A stretch of DNA of 64,000 nucleotides from Parasphaerochaeta coccoides DSM 17374 (GCF_000208385.1 NC_015436.1:558001-622000); one strand, 5' to 3'; numbered from the stretch's first letter, positions 17,431-26,800 are shown. Notes: generated from the sequence alone by a model not told the origin. Numbers and translations: made by a program.

Positions 17431-17460
17431 AAACGTTTTCATTTTATTGGCAAAGCGTTT
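17431..17460 (-). promoter_or_regulatory. Probable LacI-type operators upstream of the regulator gene
   Basis: AAACGTTT at 17431-17438 (a perfect 8-bp palindrome) and AAAGCGTTT at 17452-17460 lie in the 54-base gap between the permease gene and the regulator. The same core occurs before the cassette's first gene, supporting autoregulation. Confidence 0.6.
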
Positions 17461-17461
17461 T

Positions 17462-18349
17462 TCAGCCTTTTATCGCTCCCATCATGATGCCTTTCTCGAA
17501 ATATTTCATGATAAACGGGTACGCGATGACCATCGGCAGGCTCGCGATCACGATGGTGGCGTACTTGATCCGTTCTATCTCGAAGAAACGGGTGGACAGC
17601 ACTGTGTCGCTAGTAGCCATGTCCGCAGACTGGGCACTCTGCAAGATATCGCGCAGGATCACTTGCAGAGGGTACATCACCTTGCGCGAGAAATACATGA
17701 TTGGTCCGAGGTAGGCGTTCCAATGCCCCACCGTGTAGAACATCGCGATGATGACCAGGATTGTCGTCGAAAGCGGCAGCACGATGCGCAGGAGAAACTT
17801 CGTGTTGGAGCAGCCATCGATGAGCGCCGCGTCTTGCAGCTCCTGCGGGATATTGTGCTGAAAATAGGTGCGCGTGATGATCAGGTTGTAGGTACTGATT
17901 ACTCCCGGCACGATGATCGCCCACATGCGGTTCATCATCCCCAGGCTGCGCACCACAAGGAACAGCGGGATTATGCCCCCTGAGAAGAACATCGTGAAGG
18001 TGATCAGCTTCATCAACAGGCTTCGACCCACCAGGTCGCGCCTGGACAGGGGGTAGGCGGCCAGCACCGTCATGATCACGTTCAGCAGAGTCCCGATTAC
18101 CGTGTAGCGCAGGGAGTTGGCAAAGCTGCGCACAATGTCCTGGTTCTGGAATACCTTGCGGTAGGATTCGAAGCTGAAACCGACCGGCAGCAGTTTCACC
18201 TGGCCACGCACAATCGCCACGGGATCGCTGACCGAATTGCTCAGAACGAGCACCAGGGGATACAGCATCGCGACGCAGATGATCGCCAAAGTGACGTGGA
18301 TGAAAAACATCAGGAAAGTGTCGCTGTTCACATACAGGTTCTTTCTCAT
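17462..18349 (-). CDS. Carbohydrate ABC transporter permease, LplC-like
   Basis: 295 residues with about six membrane segments (binding-protein-dependent inner-membrane component, MalG/LplC type). The EAA-loop ATPase contact is seen as LQDAALIDGCSNTKFLLRIV. It ends in the short family tail (KYFEKGIMMGAIKG). ATG at 18349 is chosen because AGGGAG lies just upstream, overlapping the end of the lplB-like gene. No ATPase gene is present in the cassette, so it must use a shared MsmK/MalK-type ATPase. Confidence 0.92.
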   Translation of the reverse strand: MRKNLYVNSDTFLMFFIHVTLAIICVAMLYPLVLVLSNSVSDPVAIVRGQVKLLPVGFSFESYRKVFQNQDIVRSFANSLRYTVIGTLLNVIMTVLAAYPLSRRDLVGRSLLMKLITFTMFFSGGIIPLFLVVRSLGMMNRMWAIIVPGVISTYNLIITRTYFQHNIPQELQDAALIDGCSNTKFLLRIVLPLSTTILVIIAMFYTVGHWNAYLGPIMYFSRKVMYPLQVILRDILQSAQSADMATSDTVLSTRFFEIERIKYATIVIASLPMVIAYPFIMKYFEKGIMMGAIKG

Positions 18350-18360
18350 GACTTTCTCCC

Positions 18361-19290
18361 TTACCACAAAGACGAGCCGCTGAGGCGCTTTGAGGTGTGG
18401 TTCGCCACCAGCAGCAGGATGAAGTTTATCACGTTGTTGAACAGGTCGATCGCCGCCGCGTAGCTAAAATCTCCGTCCCGGATGCCCGTCCGGTAGACAT
18501 AGACCGGAATCACGTCGCTGGAGGAGATGTTCAGGTCGTTTTGCATCAGCAGTACCTTGTCCACTCCCAGATCCATGATCCCCCCGATTTTCAGGATCAG
18601 CATGATCATGATTGTCGGGGCGATGCAGGGCAGGGTGATGCGCCAGATTTGCTGATACTTGCTGGCTCCATCTACCTGCGCCGCCTCATACCACACCGGA
18701 TCGATGCCAGCCAGCGCTCCCAGGTAAACCAGAGAGCTCCAGCCCATGTTCTGCCAGATGCCCGAACCGATATAGACCGTCTTGAACCAGGAGGAGACTT
18801 CCATGAAACGGATCGGCTTCCCTCCAAAACTCTCGATTATAGCATTGATGACGCCGTACTCCGGATTGGTCACCGTCGAGACCAGCGCCACGATCACCAC
18901 CGTGGAAAGGAAGTGCGGTATGTAAGTGAGATTGAGCACTGTAGACTTGAACCATCTCCTGCGCACCTCGTTGACGATGATTGCGAAGAAGATCGGCAAA
19001 GGGAACTGGAACAGCAGCTGGTAGACGTTGATCAGCACCGTGTTGAGGATCATCCGTCGGAAACGGAAAGATGAGAAGAAGCGGGTGAAGTTGTCCCAGC
19101 CGACAGTTGGGCTGGCAGTGAATCCCAACCCGGGATTGTAATCCTTGAAGGCGATTTGGATGCCGTACATCGGGATGTACTTGAAGATCACGTAGAACGC
19201 AATCACCGGTAGGAGCATCAGGTAGAGATCATAGTTGCGGAGGATCAGCTTCACCTTCGGGTTCCTGCGCAATCTGTCAAATGTATGCAT
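18361..19290 (-). CDS. Carbohydrate ABC transporter permease, LplB-like
   Basis: 309 residues with six predicted membrane segments. The N-terminal YDLYLMLLPVIAFYVIFKY and the phrase YGIQIAFKDYNPG are characteristic of LplB-type permeases. The EAA motif is YEAAQVDGASKYQQIWRITL. Pairs with the LplC-like permease immediately downstream. GGAGGAATG precedes the start. Confidence 0.92.
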   Translation of the reverse strand: MHTFDRLRRNPKVKLILRNYDLYLMLLPVIAFYVIFKYIPMYGIQIAFKDYNPGLGFTASPTVGWDNFTRFFSSFRFRRMILNTVLINVYQLLFQFPLPIFFAIIVNEVRRRWFKSTVLNLTYIPHFLSTVVIVALVSTVTNPEYGVINAIIESFGGKPIRFMEVSSWFKTVYIGSGIWQNMGWSSLVYLGALAGIDPVWYEAAQVDGASKYQQIWRITLPCIAPTIMIMLILKIGGIMDLGVDKVLLMQNDLNISSSDVIPVYVYRTGIRDGDFSYAAAIDLFNNVINFILLLVANHTSKRLSGSSLW

Positions 19291-19294
19291 AGTT

Positions 19295-20545
19295 TCATTC
19301 CTCCTCCAGTGCCTCGGCGATCAACCGGCCTTCGTTCTGCGCCGGAGCCTCGGCATCCAGCAGCTTCGCCATTGTAGGGGCGAAATCGATATTCCTGATC
19401 CTTGTATCAACGGTGGTGTTCTTCCTGATTCCGTTGCCCCACATAAGGGAGAAAATACGCAGCGCGCTGTCGTCCAGCGAATCATGGGTCGCCCCGACCG
19501 CCGGGGCGGCATCCTTGAAGATGTAGGGTATCGCAGGGGATATATAGAGATCGCAGAAGTCCATACTGCCGGTAGCAGCGATTTCACGACCGGTCATTAC
19601 CTTGCCAACATACCACTTTCCTTCCAGTTCTTCCTTTAGGCTCGCAATCTGTGAGATAGGCATCGCTTCGGTGAACGTGAGCATTAGAGATAGCCCCGCG
19701 CTGCACAGCACCACATCGGTGGAGGCATCAGGAGACTGTCCGCCGACAAGCACCTCATAACGATACCCGCGGTCCTTCAGCACAGCCAGCAGGTATTCGT
19801 AGGCCATCTTCGTCTCAGGAGAGAAGGCGAACGGAGTCATGCCATGGTCGGTGATCAGGAAGAATGAGAGACGGTCGCAGATAGGCAGGGCGCTGACTTT
19901 TTCAAGGAAAATACCCAGTGCCGAATCCATCTGGTTGAGCCGCCACAGCACGTTCTCAATGCGACCTTCCTCTGATGCGGCCGCCGGAGCCAGCTTGCCG
20001 TTGTTGTGCCCCACCGTATCGAGGTCGTCCATGTAGACGGCGATGAAGCGCGGCGGGGCGCCAAGTTCGACCAAGGTATTGCCGGTGTGAACCTTCTCGC
20101 TGGCCAGGAGCCGGTATAGCTCGCTGAAACGCTGGATGAAATTCGAGTCGGATGTTGCAATGTACGGCCTTTCCTTGTCCCCGGCATAGGTGCCGTTCTC
20201 CTCAAAGGTAAAGTGGTGGATTGAGGCTACCGACAAGCCCTGGCGCCAGAAGGACTGGGCGAGGTTTTCCGCCCTGTTCTCGTGCCTCTGGTCGATCACC
20301 TGCCTGATCTTCCTGTCGTAGTGCAGTTTTACGTTGCCAGTCTTTCCCGCATACGCGCCTGATGAAATTGCCGTCTGCATCGGGTTGGTTATCGCAGGCA
20401 GACCACACCAGGCGTTTTCAAAGAACACTCCCTGGTCGCGCAGACGGTCGAGCACCGGGATGAGTCCCCTCTTAGTGGCGATATCATAGTAATATTTCGC
20501 AAAGCCATCCCAGTTGATGTAGACGACATGCCTATCTTCGTTCAT
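19295..20545 (-). CDS. Alkaline-phosphatase-superfamily phosphodiesterase/phosphatase
   Basis: 416 residues. Metal and nucleophile positions of the type I phosphodiesterase / nucleotide pyrophosphatase group are visible: NWDGFAKYY near the start, ITNPMQTAISSG with the likely Thr nucleophile, DDLDTVGHNNG, ITDHGMTPF, and GATHDS. No signal peptide, so it acts in the cytosol. It could split a phosphodiester or phosphomonoester on the imported sugar; the substrate is not readable. The start at 20545 follows AAGGAG and overlaps the PHP gene by 14 bases, indicating coupled translation. Confidence 0.8.
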   Translation of the reverse strand: MNEDRHVVYINWDGFAKYYYDIATKRGLIPVLDRLRDQGVFFENAWCGLPAITNPMQTAISSGAYAGKTGNVKLHYDRKIRQVIDQRHENRAENLAQSFWRQGLSVASIHHFTFEENGTYAGDKERPYIATSDSNFIQRFSELYRLLASEKVHTGNTLVELGAPPRFIAVYMDDLDTVGHNNGKLAPAAASEEGRIENVLWRLNQMDSALGIFLEKVSALPICDRLSFFLITDHGMTPFAFSPETKMAYEYLLAVLKDRGYRYEVLVGGQSPDASTDVVLCSAGLSLMLTFTEAMPISQIASLKEELEGKWYVGKVMTGREIAATGSMDFCDLYISPAIPYIFKDAAPAVGATHDSLDDSALRIFSLMWGNGIRKNTTVDTRIRNIDFAPTMAKLLDAEAPAQNEGRLIAEALEEE

Positions 20546-21320
20546 ACAGCTCCTTCCTGCCGCTGATGAGGTGCGCTCCCGTCCGTTCAGCGATTTCATA
20601 AGCCCAACCGGTATTGCCCACCAGCGCCTCGCCGTGCGCGTCGCTGCCGGGAGTGAAGGGTACGCCCCTCTGTGCCAGTAGCCGCACTACCCATTCCCGT
20701 GGCGTCCTGGTGGCTGAGTGCAGCTCGCAACATTTGCCCGATGACAGTAGGTTGTCCGCCAGCTTCTCGACATATGGCCGGTCAAAATAACGGTCGACTA
20801 TTTCAGCGCAAATCCGTCGCCGGATTTCGTAGGTCGTTCCCATGCCCTCTATCAACGGCTCTATCGGCAGGTAATCCTCGCAATGCCCAAGGATGTCGCC
20901 CTCGCCGAGCGCCATTTGCAGCATGAATTCCTTACAGGTTTTCCAATAATGGTCATTGAAGTACTCTCCGGGGATAGCTGCCGGCGCGTCGGGTATGTAG
21001 TGGCAGCTGGTTATGATGGGCAGGCTCGCCTGGCGAACCAGCGTGCTGAACGTCAGCCTGCCGTCGGAGTCGGGCGTCGTCTCGAGGCCGCACAGCACAT
21101 CAATCTTTTGCCGTGTGGATTCCTCGCGGATTTCCTGGAAGTGGCGGAGCAACGCCAGCTCGCTGATGCTGGCAATCGCAGGCCGCCAGTCGCGCGGGTC
21201 GAAATGATCGGTGATGGCCAAGGTTCCGATGTTCCTTTGGGCAGCCAAGCGGAGCACATCCGAGATTGTGTTCCTGCCGTCCGAGAACACGGTGTGGACA
21301 TGGAAGTCGCTTCTAATCAT
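20532..21320 (-). CDS. PHP-domain phosphoesterase
   Basis: 262 residues with the complete PHP metal pattern: DFHVHTVFSDG at the N-terminus, ITDHFD, GLETTP, a HY pair in SCHYIPD, GHCEDY, and GSDAH near the C-terminus. PHP enzymes hydrolyse phosphate esters (histidinol phosphate, nucleotides or sugar phosphates). No polymerase domain, so a stand-alone enzyme. The start at 21320 follows GGAGG and overlaps the preceding stop (ATGA). A housekeeping role in histidine synthesis is possible, but the position inside the sugar operon argues for a catabolic role. Confidence 0.82.
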   Translation of the reverse strand: MIRSDFHVHTVFSDGRNTISDVLRLAAQRNIGTLAITDHFDPRDWRPAIASISELALLRHFQEIREESTRQKIDVLCGLETTPDSDGRLTFSTLVRQASLPIITSCHYIPDAPAAIPGEYFNDHYWKTCKEFMLQMALGEGDILGHCEDYLPIEPLIEGMGTTYEIRRRICAEIVDRYFDRPYVEKLADNLLSSGKCCELHSATRTPREWVVRLLAQRGVPFTPGSDAHGEALVGNTGWAYEIAERTGAHLISGRKELYERR

Positions 21321-23029
21321 CTCTCGACCTCCAGCCAGGCAAAGCCATGAGGTTCCAGCATAATGTGACCAGCATTGAGCGCGCCACTGCCGGCGATAAG
21401 GCATCCAGGGATCGGCAGTCTGACCGTTACAGGATGACCCGAAGCGTTAGCGAGCGTCAGTACCTGATCAGCGTCCCCGGCAGTGCGCAAGACGGCCAGC
21501 ACTGCCGGATGCAGTTCCATGATTTCCTGTCCGGAGGCAGGACTGAATGCCCGGAACTTTTTTCTGGTTTCGATTAACGCTTTCACCTCGCCGTAAATCC
21601 GGCCAGTCCTGCCGTTCTCAAGGTTCTGCCTTAATTCGGTCAGTGCGTACTTGCGACGGTTCACGCTGCGCTTCATGCCTGTTTCCCTGACGCCCTCATG
21701 ATCATTCTCCGCACCAAACAGCGAGTGACAATACAGCGCGGGAACACCGCGCAGCGCCAACAGGATGGCATGTGATGCCACGTACTTGCGGATGTTAGTC
21801 TCCATTGGCTCGGCAGGGTCGCTAATCAGCTCCCACCATGTGCAGTTTAATTCGTAGGGGACATCCTCACCGCCGTCGTTGGACTTGTAGGAGACATAGC
21901 CGCCGCGCGCAACCGCCAGGGCTGCCAGAGCGTCCATCTCCCTTTTATCGAGGATGTTGCCTACAGGGATGATGCCCACGCCGTCGTGGCTGGCCAGGAA
22001 ATTGAAGTAGCTGGTTCCCTCGCCGAAAGTCAATTCTTTTGCCCAGGCCGAGAGTTTGCTCATATCGCCGCTGAGATAGGAGTGAACCACCAGTGGCGGT
22101 AACGCGAATTGGTAGACCATCTGCGCCTCGCTGAATCCGTCGGCGAGATAGGTGATGTTGTCGGCATGCAGGATGTTGGTCTCAGTGATCAGCGGAATCC
22201 ACGGGCAGACGGCATCCAGCAACGCCCGCATCAGGCGGATGACCGCATGGCACTGCGGCAGGTTCGAACAGATGGTACCCGGTTCCTTCCAGAGGTAGTT
22301 GATGGCATCCAGCCTGATCGCGCTGGCACCCCTGGCCACGTAAAACAGCAGTACGTCCAGTACAGCCAGCAGCACACGCGGGTTATGGAAATTGAGGTCG
22401 ACCTGGTCGGGGCTGAAGGTTGTCCACAGGTCTTTGGTTCCTTTGAGGCTTTCGAAGGAAGTGAACAGAGGCGTGATGCGCGGACGCACCACGCGCGAGT
22501 AATCGGCGTTGACGTCGCGCTCGATGAAGAATTGCTCGAAAGTCGATTCCCCGGCCAGGAAGCCGGTGAACCAGTGGCTTTTCACGGAGATATGATTCAG
22601 TACGGCATCGAACATCAGGCGATAGCGTCCAGCAAGACGCTCCACATCGCTCCAGGAACCGAACCGCGGGTTGACCTCCTTGTAATCAACCACGGAAAAC
22701 CCGTCATCGGAAGAATAGGGATAAAAAGGCAAGATATGGACAAAACTGAACAGGCCGTTGGCATGCTCGGCCAGCAGACGGTGCAGCGAAGCCAGTGGAC
22801 TGGCGTCCTGCTCTCGGGCGACGTCGGCATAGGTGATGAGAAACACGTCATTCTGGTCGAATTCGTAGCGTGCGTTGCTGGCACCGTTTTTCAGCCGGTG
22901 GGTAACGATATCCCTCCGATGACGCTCCACGAGGTTGTCGATCATGTCAAGCAGCGTTTCGCTGTCATCTTCGGGATAAATTCCCGCCAGTAGCGAAGAC
23001 ATTCTGTCTTTCACGGTGCGGTCTATCAT
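21317..23029 (-). CDS. GH13_18 sugar phosphorylase (sucrose / glucosylglycerate phosphorylase type)
   Basis: 570 residues, cytosolic. Close in layout to E. coli YcjM (glucosylglycerate phosphorylase). Shared landmarks are FSFVHILPFYPYSSDDGFSV, LMFDAVLNH, the nucleophile region IRLDAINYLWKEPGT, the acid/base LITETN, MVYQFALPPLVVH, FLASHDGVG, and late GVPALYCHSLFG. These enzymes use phosphate to split an alpha-glucoside into glucose 1-phosphate and an acceptor, which would conserve energy in a fermenter. Whether the acceptor is fructose, glycerate, glycerol or something else cannot be decided here. The start at 23029 is preferred over one 210 bases upstream because the extra residues overlap the neighbouring gene. 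Confidence 0.85.
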   Translation of the reverse strand: MIDRTVKDRMSSLLAGIYPEDDSETLLDMIDNLVERHRRDIVTHRLKNGASNARYEFDQNDVFLITYADVAREQDASPLASLHRLLAEHANGLFSFVHILPFYPYSSDDGFSVVDYKEVNPRFGSWSDVERLAGRYRLMFDAVLNHISVKSHWFTGFLAGESTFEQFFIERDVNADYSRVVRPRITPLFTSFESLKGTKDLWTTFSPDQVDLNFHNPRVLLAVLDVLLFYVARGASAIRLDAINYLWKEPGTICSNLPQCHAVIRLMRALLDAVCPWIPLITETNILHADNITYLADGFSEAQMVYQFALPPLVVHSYLSGDMSKLSAWAKELTFGEGTSYFNFLASHDGVGIIPVGNILDKREMDALAALAVARGGYVSYKSNDGGEDVPYELNCTWWELISDPAEPMETNIRKYVASHAILLALRGVPALYCHSLFGAENDHEGVRETGMKRSVNRRKYALTELRQNLENGRTGRIYGEVKALIETRKKFRAFSPASGQEIMELHPAVLAVLRTAGDADQVLTLANASGHPVTVRLPIPGCLIAGSGALNAGHIMLEPHGFAWLEVER

Positions 23030-23049
23030 TTTATGTCTTTCTCTTTTTC

Positions 23050-24171
23050 TCAGATGATTTCCAGATGATCCTTGTCTCCCAGCGGCGGGAACGCGACCGT
23101 CGGCAGCGTCTGATACCAATAAGCCACCGACGAGATATCGTCCTGTAGCGGCAGGTATCTTCTGTCGGCACGCCAACCCAGAGCTTGGACGGTGATGCGC
23201 AGGTCTGTCTCGAAGCGGATTGGGTCGACGATATGCCAACGGTACATGCCGAATCGCTGCTGCGAAGCGTAGCAGCCGTCGCCGGCGATCACCTGCGCCA
23301 ATCCCGCGTAAGGGGTGGTGAAGGTTTCGTAACGGCCGCTCTTGCGCTTCTCATAGGCGACGGATTTGCGTTCGTATTCTATCCCTTCGAAGTTATAGGA
23401 GCCGCAGAAGTAGTCCTCTGTTCCGGTGCCGCAGATTGTCGGGTACTCGCCATCGCCGTCCAGAAAGAACTTGAATTCTCCCTCGCCCCACCAGCCGTTG
23501 TTGTTCACTCCCCAGCACATGTAGGTGCCAATGTACTGCCCTTTGCCCTGCACCCCGTCCAGCAGCGGATAGACTTCCTTGTACGGCAGCGGGTTGATGC
23601 GTCTGAACTGGGCGTGAAAGTACGCGGCGTCAGGTTCAACCTCGGTCAGGCAATAGTCGATCTGGTAAAAGAAAGTGCTGCTTTGAGTGGAACGGTTCTC
23701 GATCGTGATGCGGCAGTGCCGACGGAACGGCATCTGCCAGTAGCAGTTCAGCGCCGAACCTGGGTTCACGCAGACTGCAAGGGAGGAAATGTGAGCGTAG
23801 ATACCCCAACCGCAGGCAAAGAAATCGCCAACGGGGCATTCGACGGAAGGATGCTCCTGGTCATCCCAGTAGATGCGCAGAATCTGCTCCCGCCAGACGC
23901 CGGTGGGCGTCATCCAGATATGCTGAATCGCCCCGGAACCGGCAATGTCGGCAAGGACGATGGTGCTGTTGGGATGCAACGTCACGCACGGATTGACCTT
24001 CCATCCTTTGCCCAGATCCTTGGCGTTGACCGCGGACACCCCGTCGATCAGTTCGCACATCCCGCCTTTCCCCTTCGCTCCATCGGGGTTCTCGGCAGAG
24101 ATTGAACGCGACTTCGCACCCGAAGTGCGATACAGGTTGCCCATGTGAGTTCCCAATCCGTTGAATTCCAT
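23050..24171 (-). CDS. DUF2961 / GH172 glycoside hydrolase
   Basis: 373 residues. The DUF2961 pattern is clear: GSGAIQHIWMTP, ILRIYWDDQEHPSVECPVGDFF, WQMPFRR, then the two probable catalytic glutamates in GEGEFKFFLDGD and TGTEDYFCGSYNF. DUF2961 proteins have been shown to be GH172 enzymes acting on fructofuranosyl or arabinofuranosyl linkages. No signal peptide, so it works on imported oligosaccharide. GGAG precedes the ATG; the gene starts 3 bases after the upstream stop. Confidence 0.85.
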   Translation of the reverse strand: MEFNGLGTHMGNLYRTSGAKSRSISAENPDGAKGKGGMCELIDGVSAVNAKDLGKGWKVNPCVTLHPNSTIVLADIAGSGAIQHIWMTPTGVWREQILRIYWDDQEHPSVECPVGDFFACGWGIYAHISSLAVCVNPGSALNCYWQMPFRRHCRITIENRSTQSSTFFYQIDYCLTEVEPDAAYFHAQFRRINPLPYKEVYPLLDGVQGKGQYIGTYMCWGVNNNGWWGEGEFKFFLDGDGEYPTICGTGTEDYFCGSYNFEGIEYERKSVAYEKRKSGRYETFTTPYAGLAQVIAGDGCYASQQRFGMYRWHIVDPIRFETDLRITVQALGWRADRRYLPLQDDISSVAYWYQTLPTVAFPPLGDKDHLEII

Positions 24172-24174
24172 TTT

Positions 24175-25107
24175 TTATTCTCCATAGACGCCACGCGTGG
24201 CATCCTCATGCTCCGTAATCACATCAAGCATATGTCCGTCGCCGGTCACCAGTATCGTACCATACGCTGCGGTCACCAGCGTCCTGCTGCGGTTGCGCAG
24301 GGCGGACAGCGTGCTTTCGGTCGGCTCCCCGCTGGAAACCACTGTCAGCAGCGGTCGCACCGCCAGCAGGAACTGCAACGAGCTGGAAGTACCCAGCCCA
24401 TGGTGAGGCGCCTTCAGTACGTCGCTGGCCAGCCGGTCGCTGTACTGGCGTACCAACAGGTATTCGGTATCCTTGTAGATATCCCCGGTGAACAGGAAGG
24501 CATGGTCGCCGTAGCGCAGGCTGAAGACCAAGCTCTGCTGGTTTTCGAAAACAGTGCGTTCCTGTGAACCCGTGACACCATCGGGGTAATCAGTCGTTTC
24601 CGTGGGATGCAGTATCTCGATGGTCGTCCCGTCAGCCAGTTCAATGCGGTCACCTGCCGCAAGGTAACCATACGGGATGTCGCGTAGTTGGATGGCATCC
24701 ATGATCCGTTGCAGCTCAGGTCCCTCGTAGTTGTCAAAGCGCGGCATGAGTACCCGCCCGATGGCAAATGCGGCAGCCAGGCGGGAAAAATCCCCGGTGT
24801 GGTCGCCATGGAAGTGGGTGAAGATCACGTAATCGAGCTTCTTCAGTCCCGCAGTCTCCAGCATGGTCGCAAGCCTCGCATGATCCTCGCGACGCCCCGC
24901 GTCGACCAAGATTGCGGTGCCGCCAGGGGTAACGATCAGCGTCGACTCTCCGTTCTTCATGCCCAGCTTATGAAGTCCAAGAAACCGGACTGCCAGCTTG
25001 CCGTCCTGCGGCGCATAGACGTCGTTGACGGAAGCCGCCGGAACATGGGCACAGGAGACAAACAGAAAGAGAATGCCAATGATGAAACGTATCTTCCCTG
25101 TATTCAT
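24175..25107 (-). CDS. Exported metallo-beta-lactamase-fold hydrolase, probable lipoprotein
   Basis: 310 residues. An N-terminal hydrophobic segment ends FVSC at about residue 19, a plausible lipobox, so it probably sits in the periplasm tethered to a membrane. The hydrolase motif is THFHGDHTGD, with later metal ligands in FTGDIYKDTE and APHHGLGTS, as in the ComEC-like branch of the fold. It may process a phosphoester or ester of the extracellular substrate before uptake. Odd for a sugar operon; neighbouring genes suggest a phosphorylated or acylated glycoside. Confidence 0.78.
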   Translation of the reverse strand: MNTGKIRFIIGILFLFVSCAHVPAASVNDVYAPQDGKLAVRFLGLHKLGMKNGESTLIVTPGGTAILVDAGRREDHARLATMLETAGLKKLDYVIFTHFHGDHTGDFSRLAAAFAIGRVLMPRFDNYEGPELQRIMDAIQLRDIPYGYLAAGDRIELADGTTIEILHPTETTDYPDGVTGSQERTVFENQQSLVFSLRYGDHAFLFTGDIYKDTEYLLVRQYSDRLASDVLKAPHHGLGTSSSLQFLLAVRPLLTVVSSGEPTESTLSALRNRSRTLVTAAYGTILVTGDGHMLDVITEHEDATRGVYGE

Positions 25108-25183
25108 AATGCGACCGGTACTCCCTTGCCCATATTCTCAAAATAGCGCAGGGATGGCTGGCCTGCCATCCCTGCCGGATGAA

Positions 25184-26779
25184 TCACTTCAGCGCGTCCT
25201 GTACAATCGCGTAAGCCTGGCGGTAGATTTCCTGGAGCCGATCGACCTTCAACTGTTTCAGGGTGGTCACATAGATGTTCCAGTCCTTGTCGATGTCAAG
25301 CTTGCCAGTCATGAAAGCGGCGCGGGATTCCGAGTAATACTTGTTGATCTCACCCAGCAACGTGGTGCGCTCCCGTTCGATATCCGCCGGCAGGCTCGGC
25401 AGACTGTAGGCATGCTTGGTGTTGTAGGGAGCGAAGACGGGGATGGCTGACGGCGTTAGGGTCCCTTCGAACAGGGGCAACGTCTGCTTGGCAGTGTAGC
25501 GACCGGGAGTGGCATTCGGTTGAAGCCAGAACGAATACTTGGCCATCGCGAACTCGACGCCCTGCGGATCACTCTTGATTTTCTCACTATAGCTCAGCGA
25601 GCCGTCGGCGTTGGTGACGTATGTATCGCCCTCGACGCCCATGCGCACAAGGGTGGAACCATCATCGCCGTAGAGATAGTCAATCCAGCGTGCCGTCTCG
25701 CGCGGGTAGGGGTTCTTGGTGGTGATGGCGAAGGTAGCCACGCCAAGCAGCGGGGAAACCTTCCAGTTCCAGATCACGTTTTCTTTGCCCAGGATGCCGA
25801 AGGAAGGCTCAAGGATGCCGAACTGGCTCGAATCGGCCGGTGGCAGCAGCAGCGTCACGCCGTATTGGTCATTGGCCAGGCGAGCGAAGAACTCGGTCGT
25901 AGTTTTGGTGAACAGGTCGGGTTCGAGGTATTTCTCAGCATAGAGCTTGGCCAGGAAGCGCCAGGCTTCCTTCATGTTGTCGCTGGTGTACATCTGCGTC
26001 AGCTGGCCGTTGATCACGTTGAACGGCTGGCCGAAGATGTCGTCGATGCCTGCCAGAGCGCGGGCTGTCTTCTCCGTCTCATTGACATTGCCGAACGCAA
26101 TGGGATACTCGTCGTTCGGATCGCCGTTGCCGTTGGCATCGAGGTCGCGGAACGCTTTCAACACATCATACAGTTCGGTCAGCGTGGTCGGCTTCCGCTT
26201 GCCCACGCGATTCAGCCAAGTCTCGTTGACGTACATGAAGCGTCTGGTTGTATCGATATCATCGGGATAGTACGCCGGCAGTGTGTAGATCTTGCCATCA
26301 GCCGTCGTCAGCGCGATGCGCAGGTTCACGTCGTTATCGTAGGCCTCCTTGAAATTCGGCATCAGACCAGCATCCATGTATTGCTTCAGGTCTACCAGAT
26401 GGCCGGAAGCCGAGAACTTGACCACGTCGCTCATGTTCAGGGCGTTCTTGAGGAACAGGTCGGGCAGGTCGTCGGCCGCAAACAGTGTCTGAGCCTTGGT
26501 ACGCGCTTCGGTGTTGACCACCGTTTCCCACTCTATGCGGACGTTCGTGCGCTTTTCCAGTTCGCGCCAGACAAGCATGTTGTCATCCCACTCGGCGTTG
26601 CCCGCAAATTTTGATCCGTAGCCCCTGAGGGTGATCTTGTTCTCGACGATTTTCGTACCCGAAGGGATGAAGTTGTCTGCCTCCGTCGGTGCCGTACTCC
26701 TTACACCCTGGGCTGACGCCATCCCTGCGACAAGCAGGACGAGCAGCACGGCCATAATGATCCTGGATCGTTTACACAT
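25184..26779 (-). CDS. Extracellular solute-binding protein, LplA-like
   Basis: 531 residues with a classic signal peptide (MAVLLVLLVAGMASA, cut near residue 24). It has the family layout of large LplA-type sugar-binding proteins: DDNMLVWRELEKRTNVRIEW, LFAADDLPDLFLKN, DANGNGDPNDEYPIAFG, and a C-terminal helical part. No lipobox cysteine, so probably soluble in the periplasm. First gene of the cassette, preceded by AAAGGAG and by LacI-type operators. Permeases are encoded at the far end of the same operon. Confidence 0.92.
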   Translation of the reverse strand: MCKRSRIIMAVLLVLLVAGMASAQGVRSTAPTEADNFIPSGTKIVENKITLRGYGSKFAGNAEWDDNMLVWRELEKRTNVRIEWETVVNTEARTKAQTLFAADDLPDLFLKNALNMSDVVKFSASGHLVDLKQYMDAGLMPNFKEAYDNDVNLRIALTTADGKIYTLPAYYPDDIDTTRRFMYVNETWLNRVGKRKPTTLTELYDVLKAFRDLDANGNGDPNDEYPIAFGNVNETEKTARALAGIDDIFGQPFNVINGQLTQMYTSDNMKEAWRFLAKLYAEKYLEPDLFTKTTTEFFARLANDQYGVTLLLPPADSSQFGILEPSFGILGKENVIWNWKVSPLLGVATFAITTKNPYPRETARWIDYLYGDDGSTLVRMGVEGDTYVTNADGSLSYSEKIKSDPQGVEFAMAKYSFWLQPNATPGRYTAKQTLPLFEGTLTPSAIPVFAPYNTKHAYSLPSLPADIERERTTLLGEINKYYSESRAAFMTGKLDIDKDWNIYVTTLKQLKVDRLQEIYRQAYAIVQDALK

Positions 26780-26800
26780 ATATTTGATCTCCTTTTTCCA

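Noticed and set aside
22109-26614. Several long plus-strand open frames within the sugar cassette
   Set aside because: They mirror GC-rich genes on the minus strand, which have clear family motifs and ribosome sites.
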